This document shows, in pieces, positions 8,361 to 15,950 of a stretch of DNA of 64,000 nucleotides. This DNA comes from Thioalkalivibrio thiocyanodenitrificans ARhD 1 (lineage in GTDB: Bacteria; Pseudomonadota; Gammaproteobacteria; Ectothiorhodospirales; Ectothiorhodospiraceae): contig NZ_KB900536.1 in the NCBI RefSeq assembly GCF_000378965.1, positions 1,666,052-1,730,051 of the forward strand, read 5' to 3'. The notes beneath the pieces were generated by a model that saw nothing but the letters and a program-made list of their open reading frames with translations, was not told where the DNA came from and searched no databases. Both the position numbers and the translations under genes were made by a program. Positions within the stretch are counted from its first letter, which is position 1. Every line of letters begins with the position of its first letter.

Positions 8361-9149
8361 ATGACTACACCTACAAAATCACCTATTACGGACAAACCTC
8401 TGCGCGTACCCGGGCAGTCGCTTGAAGAGGAACAAAGAAAGCTGTACGAAGACAAGCTCGAGACTCCGTTACTGCTTGCCTCGTGCTTCCTCATGTTCGC
8501 GGGCATGGAATGGCTGCGCTATTACGTGGGGTTTCCCCCACGTCCAATTCTCTTCACGTCTGTCGCCCTTCTGCTAATTGCTTTCTTTGTATGGCGACTA
8601 CTCCGACTACTTCCACAGTATCGTGCCCTGAGGCAGGGCGTCGAGGGGGAGCGAGCCGTCGGACAGTTCCTGGAGAGGTTACGGGAGAAGGGATACCACG
8701 TCTTCCATGATCTGATCGGCAGCGGCTTCAACGTAGACCATGTGCTGATCGGTCCTGCCGGAATCTTCACGGTCGAAACCAAGACCAGGAGCAAGCCGCT
8801 TCGGGGCGAGCCGCTGATCAAGTTCGATGGAAACCAGCTCACCATCATGGGCCGGGAACCCGACCGCAATCCCATCGTTCAAGCTCGCGCGCAGGCAGCC
8901 TGGCTCAAAAGCCTGCTGGTTGAAAGCACCGGGCGTCCTTTGAATGTCTTTCCGGTAGTGGTTTATCCCGGATGGTTCATCGAGCAGAGCGCGGGCAGCC
9001 TACGCAGCATCTGGGTCCTTGAACCGAAGGCCCTGCCGAAGTTTCTCGAGAATGAGCCCAACCGCCTGACACCGGAAGACGTGAGGCTCGCCAGCTATCA
9101 TCTATCCCGCTTTATCCGGGCCAATGAACGCGATCGCAGCGCACGATGA
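8361..9149 (+). CDS. NERD-domain (nuclease-related) membrane protein
   Basis: I chose the ATG at 8361 (262 aa), preceded by AAAAGGGA; the frame is open further upstream but that part crosses the hairpins. Two hydrophobic helices near residues 30-80 are followed by a NERD domain: GVEGERAVGQFLERL, then FNVDHVLIGPAGIFTVETKT. The latter holds the D-(I/V)ETKT nuclease-like residues shared with restriction-endonuclease folds. NERD proteins are common in mobile DNA and defence regions, but their reaction is poorly known. The neighbours (helicase-nuclease upstream, HTH-GIY-YIG downstream) support an accessory role. Confidence 0.85.
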   Translation: MTTPTKSPITDKPLRVPGQSLEEEQRKLYEDKLETPLLLASCFLMFAGMEWLRYYVGFPPRPILFTSVALLLIAFFVWRLLRLLPQYRALRQGVEGERAVGQFLERLREKGYHVFHDLIGSGFNVDHVLIGPAGIFTVETKTRSKPLRGEPLIKFDGNQLTIMGREPDRNPIVQARAQAAWLKSLLVESTGRPLNVFPVVVYPGWFIEQSAGSLRSIWVLEPKALPKFLENEPNRLTPEDVRLASYHLSRFIRANERDRSAR

Positions 9150-9242
9150 TGGGGTGGCATCAATGACCCCCGTTCACTGCGATCTACAGCTCCGGCCGTC
9201 CCATTCTTGGTGCAACGATTGTCTAGAGAGCGTGGAGGATCC

Positions 9243-9941
9243 ATGAAGGCCGACGCATTGATCTCAGAGCTGAAGAGGAAGTTCTCCATTTCAACAGACA
9301 GGGAATTGGCCTCGCGGCTCGGCATGACGGCCATCCAGATCGGCAACTGGAAGCGCAGAAAGAAGGCATTGACACCAAGACAAGTGGCCAATGCCATAGA
9401 AAAGGCCTCCCATGCGGCGGTAACCAAGGCGCATCGGAGCATGATCCGCCCCATCGTCGAGTTCTTTCCTCTAGATGCGACGGAATCAAGAGCTGGCGTA
9501 AAGTATGAACTCTTTCCGACAACGGTGGATGGGAAGCCTTCCTACCAGCAACTTCGTAATGCTCTGGCCGACGCCAACGGGATCTACATCTTCTACGATA
9601 CCCGTGGACGGGCGATTTATGCGGGAAAGGCGAAACAGCAGTCTCTATGGCGAGAGATGAAGAGCGCGTTCAATCGCGCCCGCGACACTCAGACCGTCTA
9701 TCGAGTAAGACACCCCACCTCCGGGAGGAAGTTCGTTGCCGCACATGAGAAACCTCGCCAACCTCTCAGAACCCAGCTCAAGTTGAACGACCTTGCGGCC
9801 TATGTAAGCGCGTACGAGGTCGACCCTGGAATGATCAATGACCTTGAGGCACTGCTTGTAAGGGGCTTCGCGAACGACCTCCTCAACGCCAGGATGGAGC
9901 GGTTCGCCGGGTCACGACCGAGGAAGAAGGGGGGCGCGTAG
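9243..9941 (+). CDS. HTH/GIY-YIG nuclease fusion protein
   Basis: Start ATG at 9243 with GGAGG 5 bp upstream; 232 aa. Residues ~1-60 look like a CI-repressor-type helix-turn-helix (TDRELASRLGMTAIQIGNWK). Residues ~108-220 form a GIY-YIG nuclease-like domain: GIY at 113-115, YAG at 126-128, an arginine near 137, E202 in NDLEALLVR and a late asparagine in NDLLN. The combination suggests a DNA-binding, self-regulated nuclease. It is separated from the upstream NERD gene by ~90 bp. The TAG stop (9939-9941) is part of the left arm of the following inverted repeat. Confidence 0.75.
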   Translation: MKADALISELKRKFSISTDRELASRLGMTAIQIGNWKRRKKALTPRQVANAIEKASHAAVTKAHRSMIRPIVEFFPLDATESRAGVKYELFPTTVDGKPSYQQLRNALADANGIYIFYDTRGRAIYAGKAKQQSLWREMKSAFNRARDTQTVYRVRHPTSGRKFVAAHEKPRQPLRTQLKLNDLAAYVSAYEVDPGMINDLEALLVRGFANDLLNARMERFAGSRPRKKGGA

Positions 9942-10020
9942 GTTGGGGTGAGCATCGCGAACCCCAACAGAAAATTCACTTTACGCGTATTGGGGTTCAC
10001 ATAACTCACCCCAACCTACG
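9937..10020. repeat. Nested inverted repeat sharing the stop codon of the GIY-YIG gene
   Basis: Perfect 16-bp arms CGTAGGTTGGGGTGAG (9937-9952) and its complement (10005-10020) enclose a second perfect pair, GAACCCCAA (9959-9967) and TTGGGGTTC (9990-9998). The TAG stop of the upstream gene lies inside the left arm. Similar TAGGTTGGGGTGAG-type elements are scattered in many proteobacteria. It could fold into a long cruciform or an mRNA hairpin. Confidence 0.95.
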
Positions 10021-10456
10021 TTCACTGACAACCTCTCCGCCCGGGAGCACATGAGCTTCCCCCAATAAAACGGACGGTTTAATTGCTCGCGTATCGTGCT
10101 TCGTATTCTACCGGCGCCAGGTAGCGTAACGAAGCATGCCGTCGTTGCCGGTTGTAGAACACCTCGATGTACTCAAAGAGGCTTTGCTTGGCTTCTGCCC
10201 GGGTCTTGTAGTCCTCGTGGTGCACCAGTTCGTTCTTCAGGGAACCGAAGAAGCTTTCGGCCACCGCGTTGTCGAGGCACTCGCCCTTGCGGCTCATGCT
10301 GCAGCGCAGGCCGTTCTCGCGTAACTGCTGCCGGTACGTCGTCGAGGCATAGGTGCTGCCCTGATCGGAGTGGACGATGAGGTTGTCGACCTTTTTTCGA
10401 CGCCACTGAACCGCCCCGGGTATCGCGGAGGCTCCAACTCTTGAGAGAATGGAGCC

Positions 10457-10780
10457 ATGAACAAGTCAAACAAGTTTTCACCTGAGGTCCGTGAGCGGGC
10501 GGTGCGGATGGTCCAGGAGCACCGTGGGGAGTACCCGTCGCTGTGGGCGGTTGTGGAGTCGATAGCCCCAAAGATCGGCTGCGTGCCACAGACGCTGCTG
10601 GAGTGGGTCAGGCGAGCGGAGATTGATGCGGGTGCGCGGCCAGGCATGACCACGGCCGAGACGCAGCGCATCAAGGACCTGGAGCGCGAGAACAAGGAGT
10701 TACGGCGCGCCAATGAGATCCTGCGTACCGCCAGCGCTTTTTTCGCGCAGGCGGAGCTCGACCGCAAACTGAAGTCGTAA
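10457..10780 (+). CDS. IS3-family transposase orfA (inner element)
   Basis: 107 aa from the ATG at 10457 with GGAGCC upstream. HTH of the IS3 type ([13 protein letters not shown] ... [16 protein letters not shown]) followed by a leucine-zipper helix ([22 protein letters not shown]). The C-terminus [11 protein letters not shown] overlaps the region where a -1 ribosomal frameshift would join it to orfB. Confidence 0.95.
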   Translation: MNKSNKFSPEVRERAVRMVQEHRGEYPSLWAVVESIAPKIGCVPQTLLEWVRRAEIDAGARPGMTTAETQRIKDLERENKELRRANEILRTASAFFAQAELDRKLKS

Positions 10781-10833
10781 ACGCCTACATCGATCAGCAC
10801 CGGGACGCCTATGGGGTCGAGCCGATCTGCAAA

Positions 10834-11685
10834 GTGTTGCAGGTTGCCCCATCGGCCTACCGGCGCCATGCGGCCCGGCGGCGCAATCCGGATCTGCGCA
10901 GTGCCCGGGCCAAGCGCGATGAGCGGCTGGTTCCACACATTGAGCGTGTCTGGGAGGCCAACCTCCAGGTCTACGGCGCCGACAAGGTCTGGAAGCAACT
11001 CAACCGCGAAGGTGTTTCCGTGGCGCGCTGTAGCGTGGAGCGGCTCATGCGCCGCCTGGGCTTGCAGGGGGCACGCCGTGGCAAGACGGTTCGCACCACC
11101 GTGGCGGACCGATCGGCGCCATGTCCGTTGGATCGGGTTAATCGGCAGTTCCAGGCCGAGCGCCCCAACCAGCTCTGGGTGTCGGACTTCACCTACGTTT
11201 CGACCTGGCAGGGATGGCTGTACGTGGCCTTCGTTGTCGACGTCTTCGCACGGCGCATCGTGGGATGGCGCGTCAGCTGCACCATGACCACGGACTTCGT
11301 GCTCGATGCCCTGGAGCAGGCGCTCTACGCTCGGCAGCCCGAGCATAACGATGCCCTGATCCATCACTCCGACCGCGGGTCGCAATACGTCAGCATTCGC
11401 TACACGGAGCGACTTTCCGAAGCCGGTATCGAGCCGTCGGTCGGCAGCCGTGGCGACAGCTACGACAATGCCTTGGCCGAGACCATCAACGGCCTGTACA
11501 AGGCGGAACTGATCCATCGCCGCGGCCCCTGGAGGTCCAGGGAGTCGGTGGAGCTGGCGACGCTGGAATGGGTGTCCTGGTTCAATCATCAGAGGTTGAT
11601 GGAGCCCTTGGGGTATATTCCGCCGGTGGAAGCTGAGGCAAACTACTATCGGCAACTCGCCAGTCAGGCCGTAATGGCGGCTTGA
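10834..11685 (+). CDS. IS3-family transposase orfB (inner element)
   Basis: 283 aa from the GTG at 10834; the frame stays open back to about 10771 ([19 protein letters not shown]), where it would be entered by frameshifting from orfA. The rve integrase core is complete: QLWVSDFTYVSTWQGWLYVA (first Asp), HHSDRGSQYVS (second Asp) and DSYDNALAETINGLYKAE (catalytic Glu). No frameshift or stop is seen, consistent with a recently inserted copy. Confidence 0.95.
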   Translation: MLQVAPSAYRRHAARRRNPDLRSARAKRDERLVPHIERVWEANLQVYGADKVWKQLNREGVSVARCSVERLMRRLGLQGARRGKTVRTTVADRSAPCPLDRVNRQFQAERPNQLWVSDFTYVSTWQGWLYVAFVVDVFARRIVGWRVSCTMTTDFVLDALEQALYARQPEHNDALIHHSDRGSQYVSIRYTERLSEAGIEPSVGSRGDSYDNALAETINGLYKAELIHRRGPWRSRESVELATLEWVSWFNHQRLMEPLGYIPPVEAEANYYRQLASQAVMAA

Positions 11686-12260
11686 CTTAAACCAACCAGC
11701 CTCCGCAATTCCCGGGGCGGTTCACCACAGCGCCATAGTCAGGGCCTGCTGCACCAGTTCGGTATCGTTGCGGTTGCCCATGGCCCAGCCGATCACCTGA
11801 CGGGAGAAGAGGTCCAGGAGCACGGCGAGGTAGAGCCAGCCCTCGCGGGTGGGGATGAAGGTGGTATCAGAAACCCAGGCAGTGTCCGGCTGGTCGACGG
11901 TAAATCGTCGCTGTAGCAGATCGGGTGCGGGCTGCAGGGTGTTCTTCGAATCCGTGGTGATGACGAACTTGCGGGCCATCCGGGACTTGATGTCCGCCGC
12001 CTTCATCAGGCGAGCCACCCGGTTAACACCACAGGCCGCGCCTTCGGCGACCAGGTCTTTGTGGATCTTCGGCGAGCCGTAGTTTTGCCGGGAACGTTGA
12101 TGATAGTAGGCGATCTTCGCGGTGAGTCGTTTGCTTTCCTGGGTCCGCGGGCTCTCGGGCCGATCCAGCCAGTCGTGGTACCCGCTACGGGAGACCCCCA
12201 GTACCGCGCACAGCCGTGAGAAGGTGTGTTGATGACGGTGTTCCCGGATGAAGGCGTACT

Positions 12261-12569
12261 TCACTTGGACTCCCGAGCAAAGTACGCCGCGGCTTTTTTT
12301 AGGATTTCATTCTCCTCCTTGAGCCGCTTGTTCTCCTGGCGAAGCGTGGCCATCTCGCTCTGGCCTTCTTTCCTGGGCCGGCCCCGTTTGCTTGAAGCCA
12401 CCTTGCCTTTCTGACTCATCTGTTCCTTCCATTTGTAGAGCTGGTTGCGTCGGATGCCGAGCTGCCGGGCTACTTCACTGGCCGGCCTGTCGGATTCCTC
12501 CAGCAAGCGCAGGGCTTCGAGCTTAAAGGCTTCGGGATAGGTTTTATAGGGCTTGCGTTTGACGGTCAT
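12261..12569 (-). CDS. IS3-family transposase orfA (outer element)
   Basis: 102 aa on the minus strand, with an N-terminal helix-turn-helix (YPEAFKLEALRLLEESDRPA ... ARQLGIRRNQLYKWK) and a C-terminal leucine-zipper-like helix (LRQENKRLKEENEILKKAAA). This is the standard orfA organisation. It overlaps orfB by 4 bp. Intact itself, but its partner orfB is interrupted. Confidence 0.93.
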   Translation of the reverse strand: MTVKRKPYKTYPEAFKLEALRLLEESDRPASEVARQLGIRRNQLYKWKEQMSQKGKVASSKRGRPRKEGQSEMATLRQENKRLKEENEILKKAAAYFARESK

Positions 12570-12733
12570 GGGACACTCCTTGGGGAGACGCTCGTCTCCG
12601 ATTAAAAGTGTCCGCTAAACTGGGGGAGGTTCAACATGACCCAAGACGAAGATGTGGATCAGGGAGGAGGGCTGGAGAGATGTCGAAGGATTGCTCGAGG
12701 TCTGACCTTCGGAAATGCTTGGGAGGCATGATT

Positions 12734-13687
12734 ATGGCTACGGAACTGGGACGCTTGGAGAAAGTCGACCTTCGCGAAGTCTGGAGGACTGAGGGTAGTG
12801 ACTTCACGCCCTGGCTGGCTCAGGAGCAGAACATCACCCTTCTGGGAGAGACCATCGGCATCGACCTGGAAGTGGAAGCTCAGGAGAAGAATGTCGGGCC
12901 ATTCCGGGCCGACATTCTCTGCAAGGACACCCTCACAGAAAACTGGGTCTTGATTGAGAATCAACTTGAGCGCACCGACCACTCACATCTCGGACAGCTC
13001 CTGACATACGCAGCCGGGCTGAACGCTGTGACGATCGTCTGGATTGCCGAGCGATTCACAGACGAACATCGGGCAGCGCTGGATTGGCTGAACGAGATTA
13101 CAGACGGTCGATTCAATTTCTTTGGGCTCGAGGTGGAGTTATGGCGCATCGGCGATTCACCCCTGGCCCCGAAATTCAATATCGCCTCTAAGCCAAACGA
13201 CTGGACCAATACAGTTGGCCGAGCGACTGCACAGCTTCAGACCGATGACCTGAGTGACACAAAGCAATTGCAGCTAGAGTACTGGACAGCGTTCCGTGAT
13301 TTTGTGTCCGGGCAGCGGACCACTCTTCGTTCACAGAAACCCTCGCCCCAGCATTGGACGAGTTTCGCGATTGGCAGATCCCATTTTCACTTATCAGCGC
13401 TCACAAATACTTCAGAAAAGAAGATCACGGTTAACCTAGTGCTTTCAGGCCCCAATGCCGGGCCGCACTTTCAGGCGCTTTTTGCGCAACGCGAAGCAGT
13501 CGAAGCAGATATGGGTTGTTCTCTGGATTGGCGTGAAAATCCAGGAAAGAAACAGTGCGGAATCAGACGTCAATCGGACTTTGACCCTGCTGATCGCAGT
13601 TCGTGGTCCGTTCAACACAAGTGGCTTCTCGATACACTTGAACAATTCACGAAGGTGTTTGGGGACCGCATCAAGGCAATCGGATGA
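12734..13687 (+). CDS. DUF4268 domain protein with PD-(D/E)XK-like N-terminal domain
   Basis: I chose the ATG at 12734 (317 aa), 7 bp after GGGAGG; an in-frame ATG at 12728 is too close to that site. Residues ~55-100 show a nuclease-like core: FRADILCKDTLTENWVLIEN, QLERTDHSHLGQLLTYAAGL. The E-x-Q in place of E-x-K is usual for this family. The C-terminal half (~210-310) matches DUF4268, a domain of accessory restriction-like proteins. It lies directly after the right end of the nested IS and may have been part of the same defence cluster before the insertions. Function is not established. Confidence 0.75.
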   Translation: MATELGRLEKVDLREVWRTEGSDFTPWLAQEQNITLLGETIGIDLEVEAQEKNVGPFRADILCKDTLTENWVLIENQLERTDHSHLGQLLTYAAGLNAVTIVWIAERFTDEHRAALDWLNEITDGRFNFFGLEVELWRIGDSPLAPKFNIASKPNDWTNTVGRATAQLQTDDLSDTKQLQLEYWTAFRDFVSGQRTTLRSQKPSPQHWTSFAIGRSHFHLSALTNTSEKKITVNLVLSGPNAGPHFQALFAQREAVEADMGCSLDWRENPGKKQCGIRRQSDFDPADRSSWSVQHKWLLDTLEQFTKVFGDRIKAIG

Positions 13688-13814
13688 GGCGTGTAAGACC
13701 TTGGAATCAGGCCTTGGCTTTTGGCCACCTGCACATGGGACCGTACGGGGGTCGGGGTCAGGTCTCGCATGGCAACAGCCCCACCGGGCCGGCTATGTCG
13801 CGCGCGGCGCACCC

Positions 13815-14942
13815 TCATTCATCCCCGGCCCCCTTGAACCGGAGGCCTTCCTTCAACGCGTTCAACTGTGTGGCATATGGCATGAGACCATCATGCTGCA
13901 ACCGACCCACTACGATGCCGGGATGAACGCCGATCTTCCGGGCAAACGCATTGATGGCCGCCCTACTGGACAAACTGGGCAGATCAGGGGCGTATTCAGG
14001 AGGGATCAGCCAATCCCCGGCCCATACATTGGCCTCGTGCTCGGCGGGATCGTCCGCATGCCCGTCGTTGGGATCGTCCAGAAATACGGACTTCTTTGCT
14101 TCCCTGGTGGATGCGTGCAGGAGGATGTGCGCCGCTTCATGGAAGAAGGTGAACCAGAACCTGTCGTTGGTCTTGCCGTAGAGGGATAGCTGGATCAGTG
14201 GGCGGGTCGGGGCCAGCCAGCGGGCCACACCACTGACATGGGCCCGCGGAATAGCCGGGACGAGCACGAACGCCACTCCGGCCTCCTGCAACAGCGTACG
14301 CATGCGAGGCTCAAATACCTCGGGGGGCTCGCAAGTCAGCTCCCGGATACTCACGAGCGCCTTCTGGAACCTGGACTTGTCGTAACGGGGGCCGTCAAGG
14401 ACTGCCGCCTGCTCCTCCCCCATACGCAGCCAGGCCGAGATGGCGCCGACATCACTTTGTTCCGTGCGGCTTCGCCGGTATGACACATGCATTCCCGCAT
14501 AGATATCGCGCCACTCTTCCGGCGTGGCTACACCGAAGAAGCGAAGACAGGCTTCCACAATGCCGGGTTTGTTCCTGGCATCGACGCGGCGCTTCGGGAT
14601 AGCCCCGGCCGACATCATCTCCTTGACCGGCAGCTCCTCCAGCCACTCCACCCAGCCGGCATGGGACCGTGCGGCCTCCAGGCGGGCGCAATGCTCCCGG
14701 TACTTGGCCTCCCGAGCGAGCCAGAAACCAGCGTTGCCACCGAGCACCCGCTCAAGGCGCATAGCGGCATCCTCACTTAATGGGACCTTGCCCTTGATGA
14801 GCTGGTTGACGTGCTTTGGGCTGTAGCCCAGACGGGCGGACAGTTCGGATTGGGTCCAGCCCCGCTCATCAAGGAGGTCGACGATGGTCTCGCCAGGGGG
14901 GGAGACCCAGTCTGGCGCAAAGGGAGCGCTTGCCTCAGTCAT
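13815..14942 (-). CDS. higA: HigA-type antitoxin fused to an ImmA/IrrE metallopeptidase domain
   Basis: Start ATG at 14942 (375 aa), overlapping the toxin stop by 8 bp. Residues ~10-85 are an XRE helix-turn-helix (GWTQSELSARLGYSPKHVNQLIKG). The C-terminal half has the zinc peptidase motif FTFFHEAAHILLH (HExxH) with a downstream glutamate in AEHEANVWAGDWLIP. HigA-ImmA/IrrE fusions form type II toxin-antitoxin modules whose peptidase domain may help turn over the repressor. Transcribed with the upstream toxin; autoregulation through the palindrome at 15288-15306 is likely. Confidence 0.88.
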   Translation of the reverse strand: MTEASAPFAPDWVSPPGETIVDLLDERGWTQSELSARLGYSPKHVNQLIKGKVPLSEDAAMRLERVLGGNAGFWLAREAKYREHCARLEAARSHAGWVEWLEELPVKEMMSAGAIPKRRVDARNKPGIVEACLRFFGVATPEEWRDIYAGMHVSYRRSRTEQSDVGAISAWLRMGEEQAAVLDGPRYDKSRFQKALVSIRELTCEPPEVFEPRMRTLLQEAGVAFVLVPAIPRAHVSGVARWLAPTRPLIQLSLYGKTNDRFWFTFFHEAAHILLHASTREAKKSVFLDDPNDGHADDPAEHEANVWAGDWLIPPEYAPDLPSLSSRAAINAFARKIGVHPGIVVGRLQHDGLMPYATQLNALKEGLRFKGAGDE

Positions 14943-15264
14943 GATAGTCTCCGATGAATTCGATACAGATGATGGTGACCCGTGACCAATCGATGCCACC
15001 GGCGATATTTTGTGGGCAAGGATTGTGGGCTGGGCGAAACACCAACCGGGATCCTCCGTCCAGATTCAGGGCGAACTGCCCCTTCCTGTCTCCCTTGAGC
15101 GGATGCGGATTGCCCGCAACCAGGTCCGTGACGGCGGCAGCGGCTTCGAGGTCAGCGAGCCTTGCCCGAAGCTTTCGCGCGCAGACCGCCCCGAGCTTCT
15201 TCTCAGCGACGGCCCGCTTTTCACACAAGTCCCGAATCCTCTTGTCCTTGAAGAGGATCTCCAA
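14935..15264 (-). CDS. higB: HigB/RelE-type toxin
   Basis: 109 aa starting at a TTG (15264) preceded by AGGAG at good spacing; there is no ATG alternative upstream. The sequence has the RelE/HigB mRNA-interferase pattern: an N-terminal charged helix, ARLADLEAAAAVTDL, then HPLKGDRKGQFALNLDGGSRL and a C-terminal IICIEFIGDYHD. These toxins cut mRNA on the ribosome. Toxin-before-antitoxin order is typical of hig modules. The weak TTG start may keep toxin levels low. Confidence 0.85.
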   Translation of the reverse strand: MEILFKDKRIRDLCEKRAVAEKKLGAVCARKLRARLADLEAAAAVTDLVAGNPHPLKGDRKGQFALNLDGGSRLVFRPAHNPCPQNIAGGIDWSRVTIICIEFIGDYHD

Positions 15265-15287
15265 AAGCGTCTCCTGATTTTACAAAA

Positions 15288-15306
15288 ATTTACCAAACAG
15301 GTAAAT
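15288..15306. promoter_or_regulatory. Probable operator of the higBA operon
   Basis: Perfect palindrome ATTTACC-aaaca-GGTAAAT, 24-42 bp upstream of the higB start codon in AT-rich DNA. Position and symmetry fit a HigA/HTH binding site that overlaps the promoter. No footprint evidence; inferred from position. Confidence 0.65.
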
Positions 15307-15569
15307 ATTTAATGTCCTGTGGCGCATACTACCTCATCACCATCGTTTCACGAAAGGGCCTTGGGGAGACCGGAGACCGGAGACCGGGGTCGGACAGCGG
15401 TCGCAGAAAGTCGCAGAAAGTGGACATCCATCATCTTTAGCGCCCAGGACGCAGACACTGAGGGGAGCAACTCTCACGGCAAAGAACCAAACCCCTAGGA
15501 AAATCCGGACAAGAATAATTCGCAATATGTGGCGATATAATGCATCATATAGGCATTATCTCGTCACAA
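15307..15569. other. Divergent TA intergenic region with short tandem repeats
   Basis: Between higB (leftward) and hipB (rightward). It holds three tandem copies of GGAGACC (15365-15385), a short duplicated GTCGCAGAAA stretch near 15410, and an AT-rich palindromic segment ATAATGC ... GCATTAT around 15537-15559 just before hipB. That last segment is a plausible hip promoter/operator. No gene was found here. Confidence 0.6.
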
Positions 15570-15950
15570 ATGGCGACCATGAAACTCGACGAAAAGCTCA
15601 CAGACGACGCGGTGCTGGCAGAGCTGGGCGAACGGCTGGCCCGGCTGCGTATCGGGCGCGGGCTCACCCAGGCGCAACTGGCCGATGAGGCCGGGGTGGG
15701 CAAGCGTACGGTGGAGCGGGCGGAAGCGGGTCACTCCGTGCAGCTGGTGACCCTGGTGCGGCTGTTCCGGGTGCTGGGCCTGATGAGCGCCCTGGATCAC
15801 CTCATGCCGGAGCCGGGGCCGACGCCCATGGAACTGCTCAAGGAAAAGACCACGGGCCGCGGCCGCCAGCGCGCATCCGGCCGCCGCCCCCCCTCCGCCC
15901 CCAGGACACGCACCGGCGGCAAGGCATGGACATGGGGTGACGAATCGTGA
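15570..15950 (+). CDS. hipB: HipB-type antitoxin / XRE regulator
   Basis: 126 aa from the ATG at 15570; ATGs at 15540 and 15579 are also in frame. Residues ~18-75 form an XRE helix-turn-helix (RGLTQAQLADEAGVGKRTVE). The tail is basic and Pro/Arg-rich (TTGRGRQRASGRRPPSAPR), longer than in E. coli HipB. It ends with GTGA, its stop overlapping the HipA start, so the two are co-translated. HipB neutralises HipA and represses the operon; the AT-rich palindrome just upstream may be its operator. Confidence 0.88.
   Translation: MATMKLDEKLTDDAVLAELGERLARLRIGRGLTQAQLADEAGVGKRTVERAEAGHSVQLVTLVRLFRVLGLMSALDHLMPEPGPTPMELLKEKTTGRGRQRASGRRPPSAPRTRTGGKAWTWGDES

Larger units (their letters stand above)
10407..11724 (+). 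mobile_element. IS3-family element (inner) with TGAACCGCCCCGGG terminal repeats
   Basis: Terminal inverted repeats are TGAACCGCCCCGGG at 10407-10420 and its perfect complement at 11711-11724. A 4-bp direct duplication, CCAC, flanks it (10403-10406 and 11725-11728). Length is 1,318 bp, normal for IS3. It carries orfA and orfB on the + strand, both open, so it may be active. It inserted into the orfB of a different IS3-family element lying on the opposite strand. Confidence 0.97.
10079..12264 (-). pseudogene. IS3-family transposase orfB, split by insertion
   Basis: Two pieces on the minus strand: the N-terminal part (12264 down to 11725) and the C-terminal part (10406 down to 10079). Removing the inner element and one copy of the 4-bp duplication CCAC rejoins the frame as ALTMALWRRKKVDNLIVHSD. 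That is the expected rve-integrase sequence around the second catalytic Asp. DDE motifs remain: WVSDTTFIPTREGWLYLAVLLD, IVHSDQGSTYAS and SRKGECLDNAVAESFF. The reading frame overlaps orfA slightly, as usual for IS3 elements using programmed -1 frameshifting. It is inactivated by the insertion. Confidence 0.93.
10058..12628 (-). mobile_element. IS3-family element (outer), interrupted by a second IS3-family element
   Basis: The inferred ends share inverted sequence: TCCCCCAATAAAACGGAC at the left and, read on the minus strand, TCCCCCAGTTTAGCGGAC at the right. Both then run into TTTAAT. Between them, on the minus strand, lie orfA (12261-12569) and an orfB split by insertion of a second element at 10407-11724. 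No target duplication was identified for this outer element, so the exact ends are approximate. Confidence 0.8.

Noticed and set aside
13690-13814. REP/RAYT element suggested by GGGGTCAGGTCT near 13750
   Set aside because: Only one short match and no second arm or transposase; too weak to annotate.
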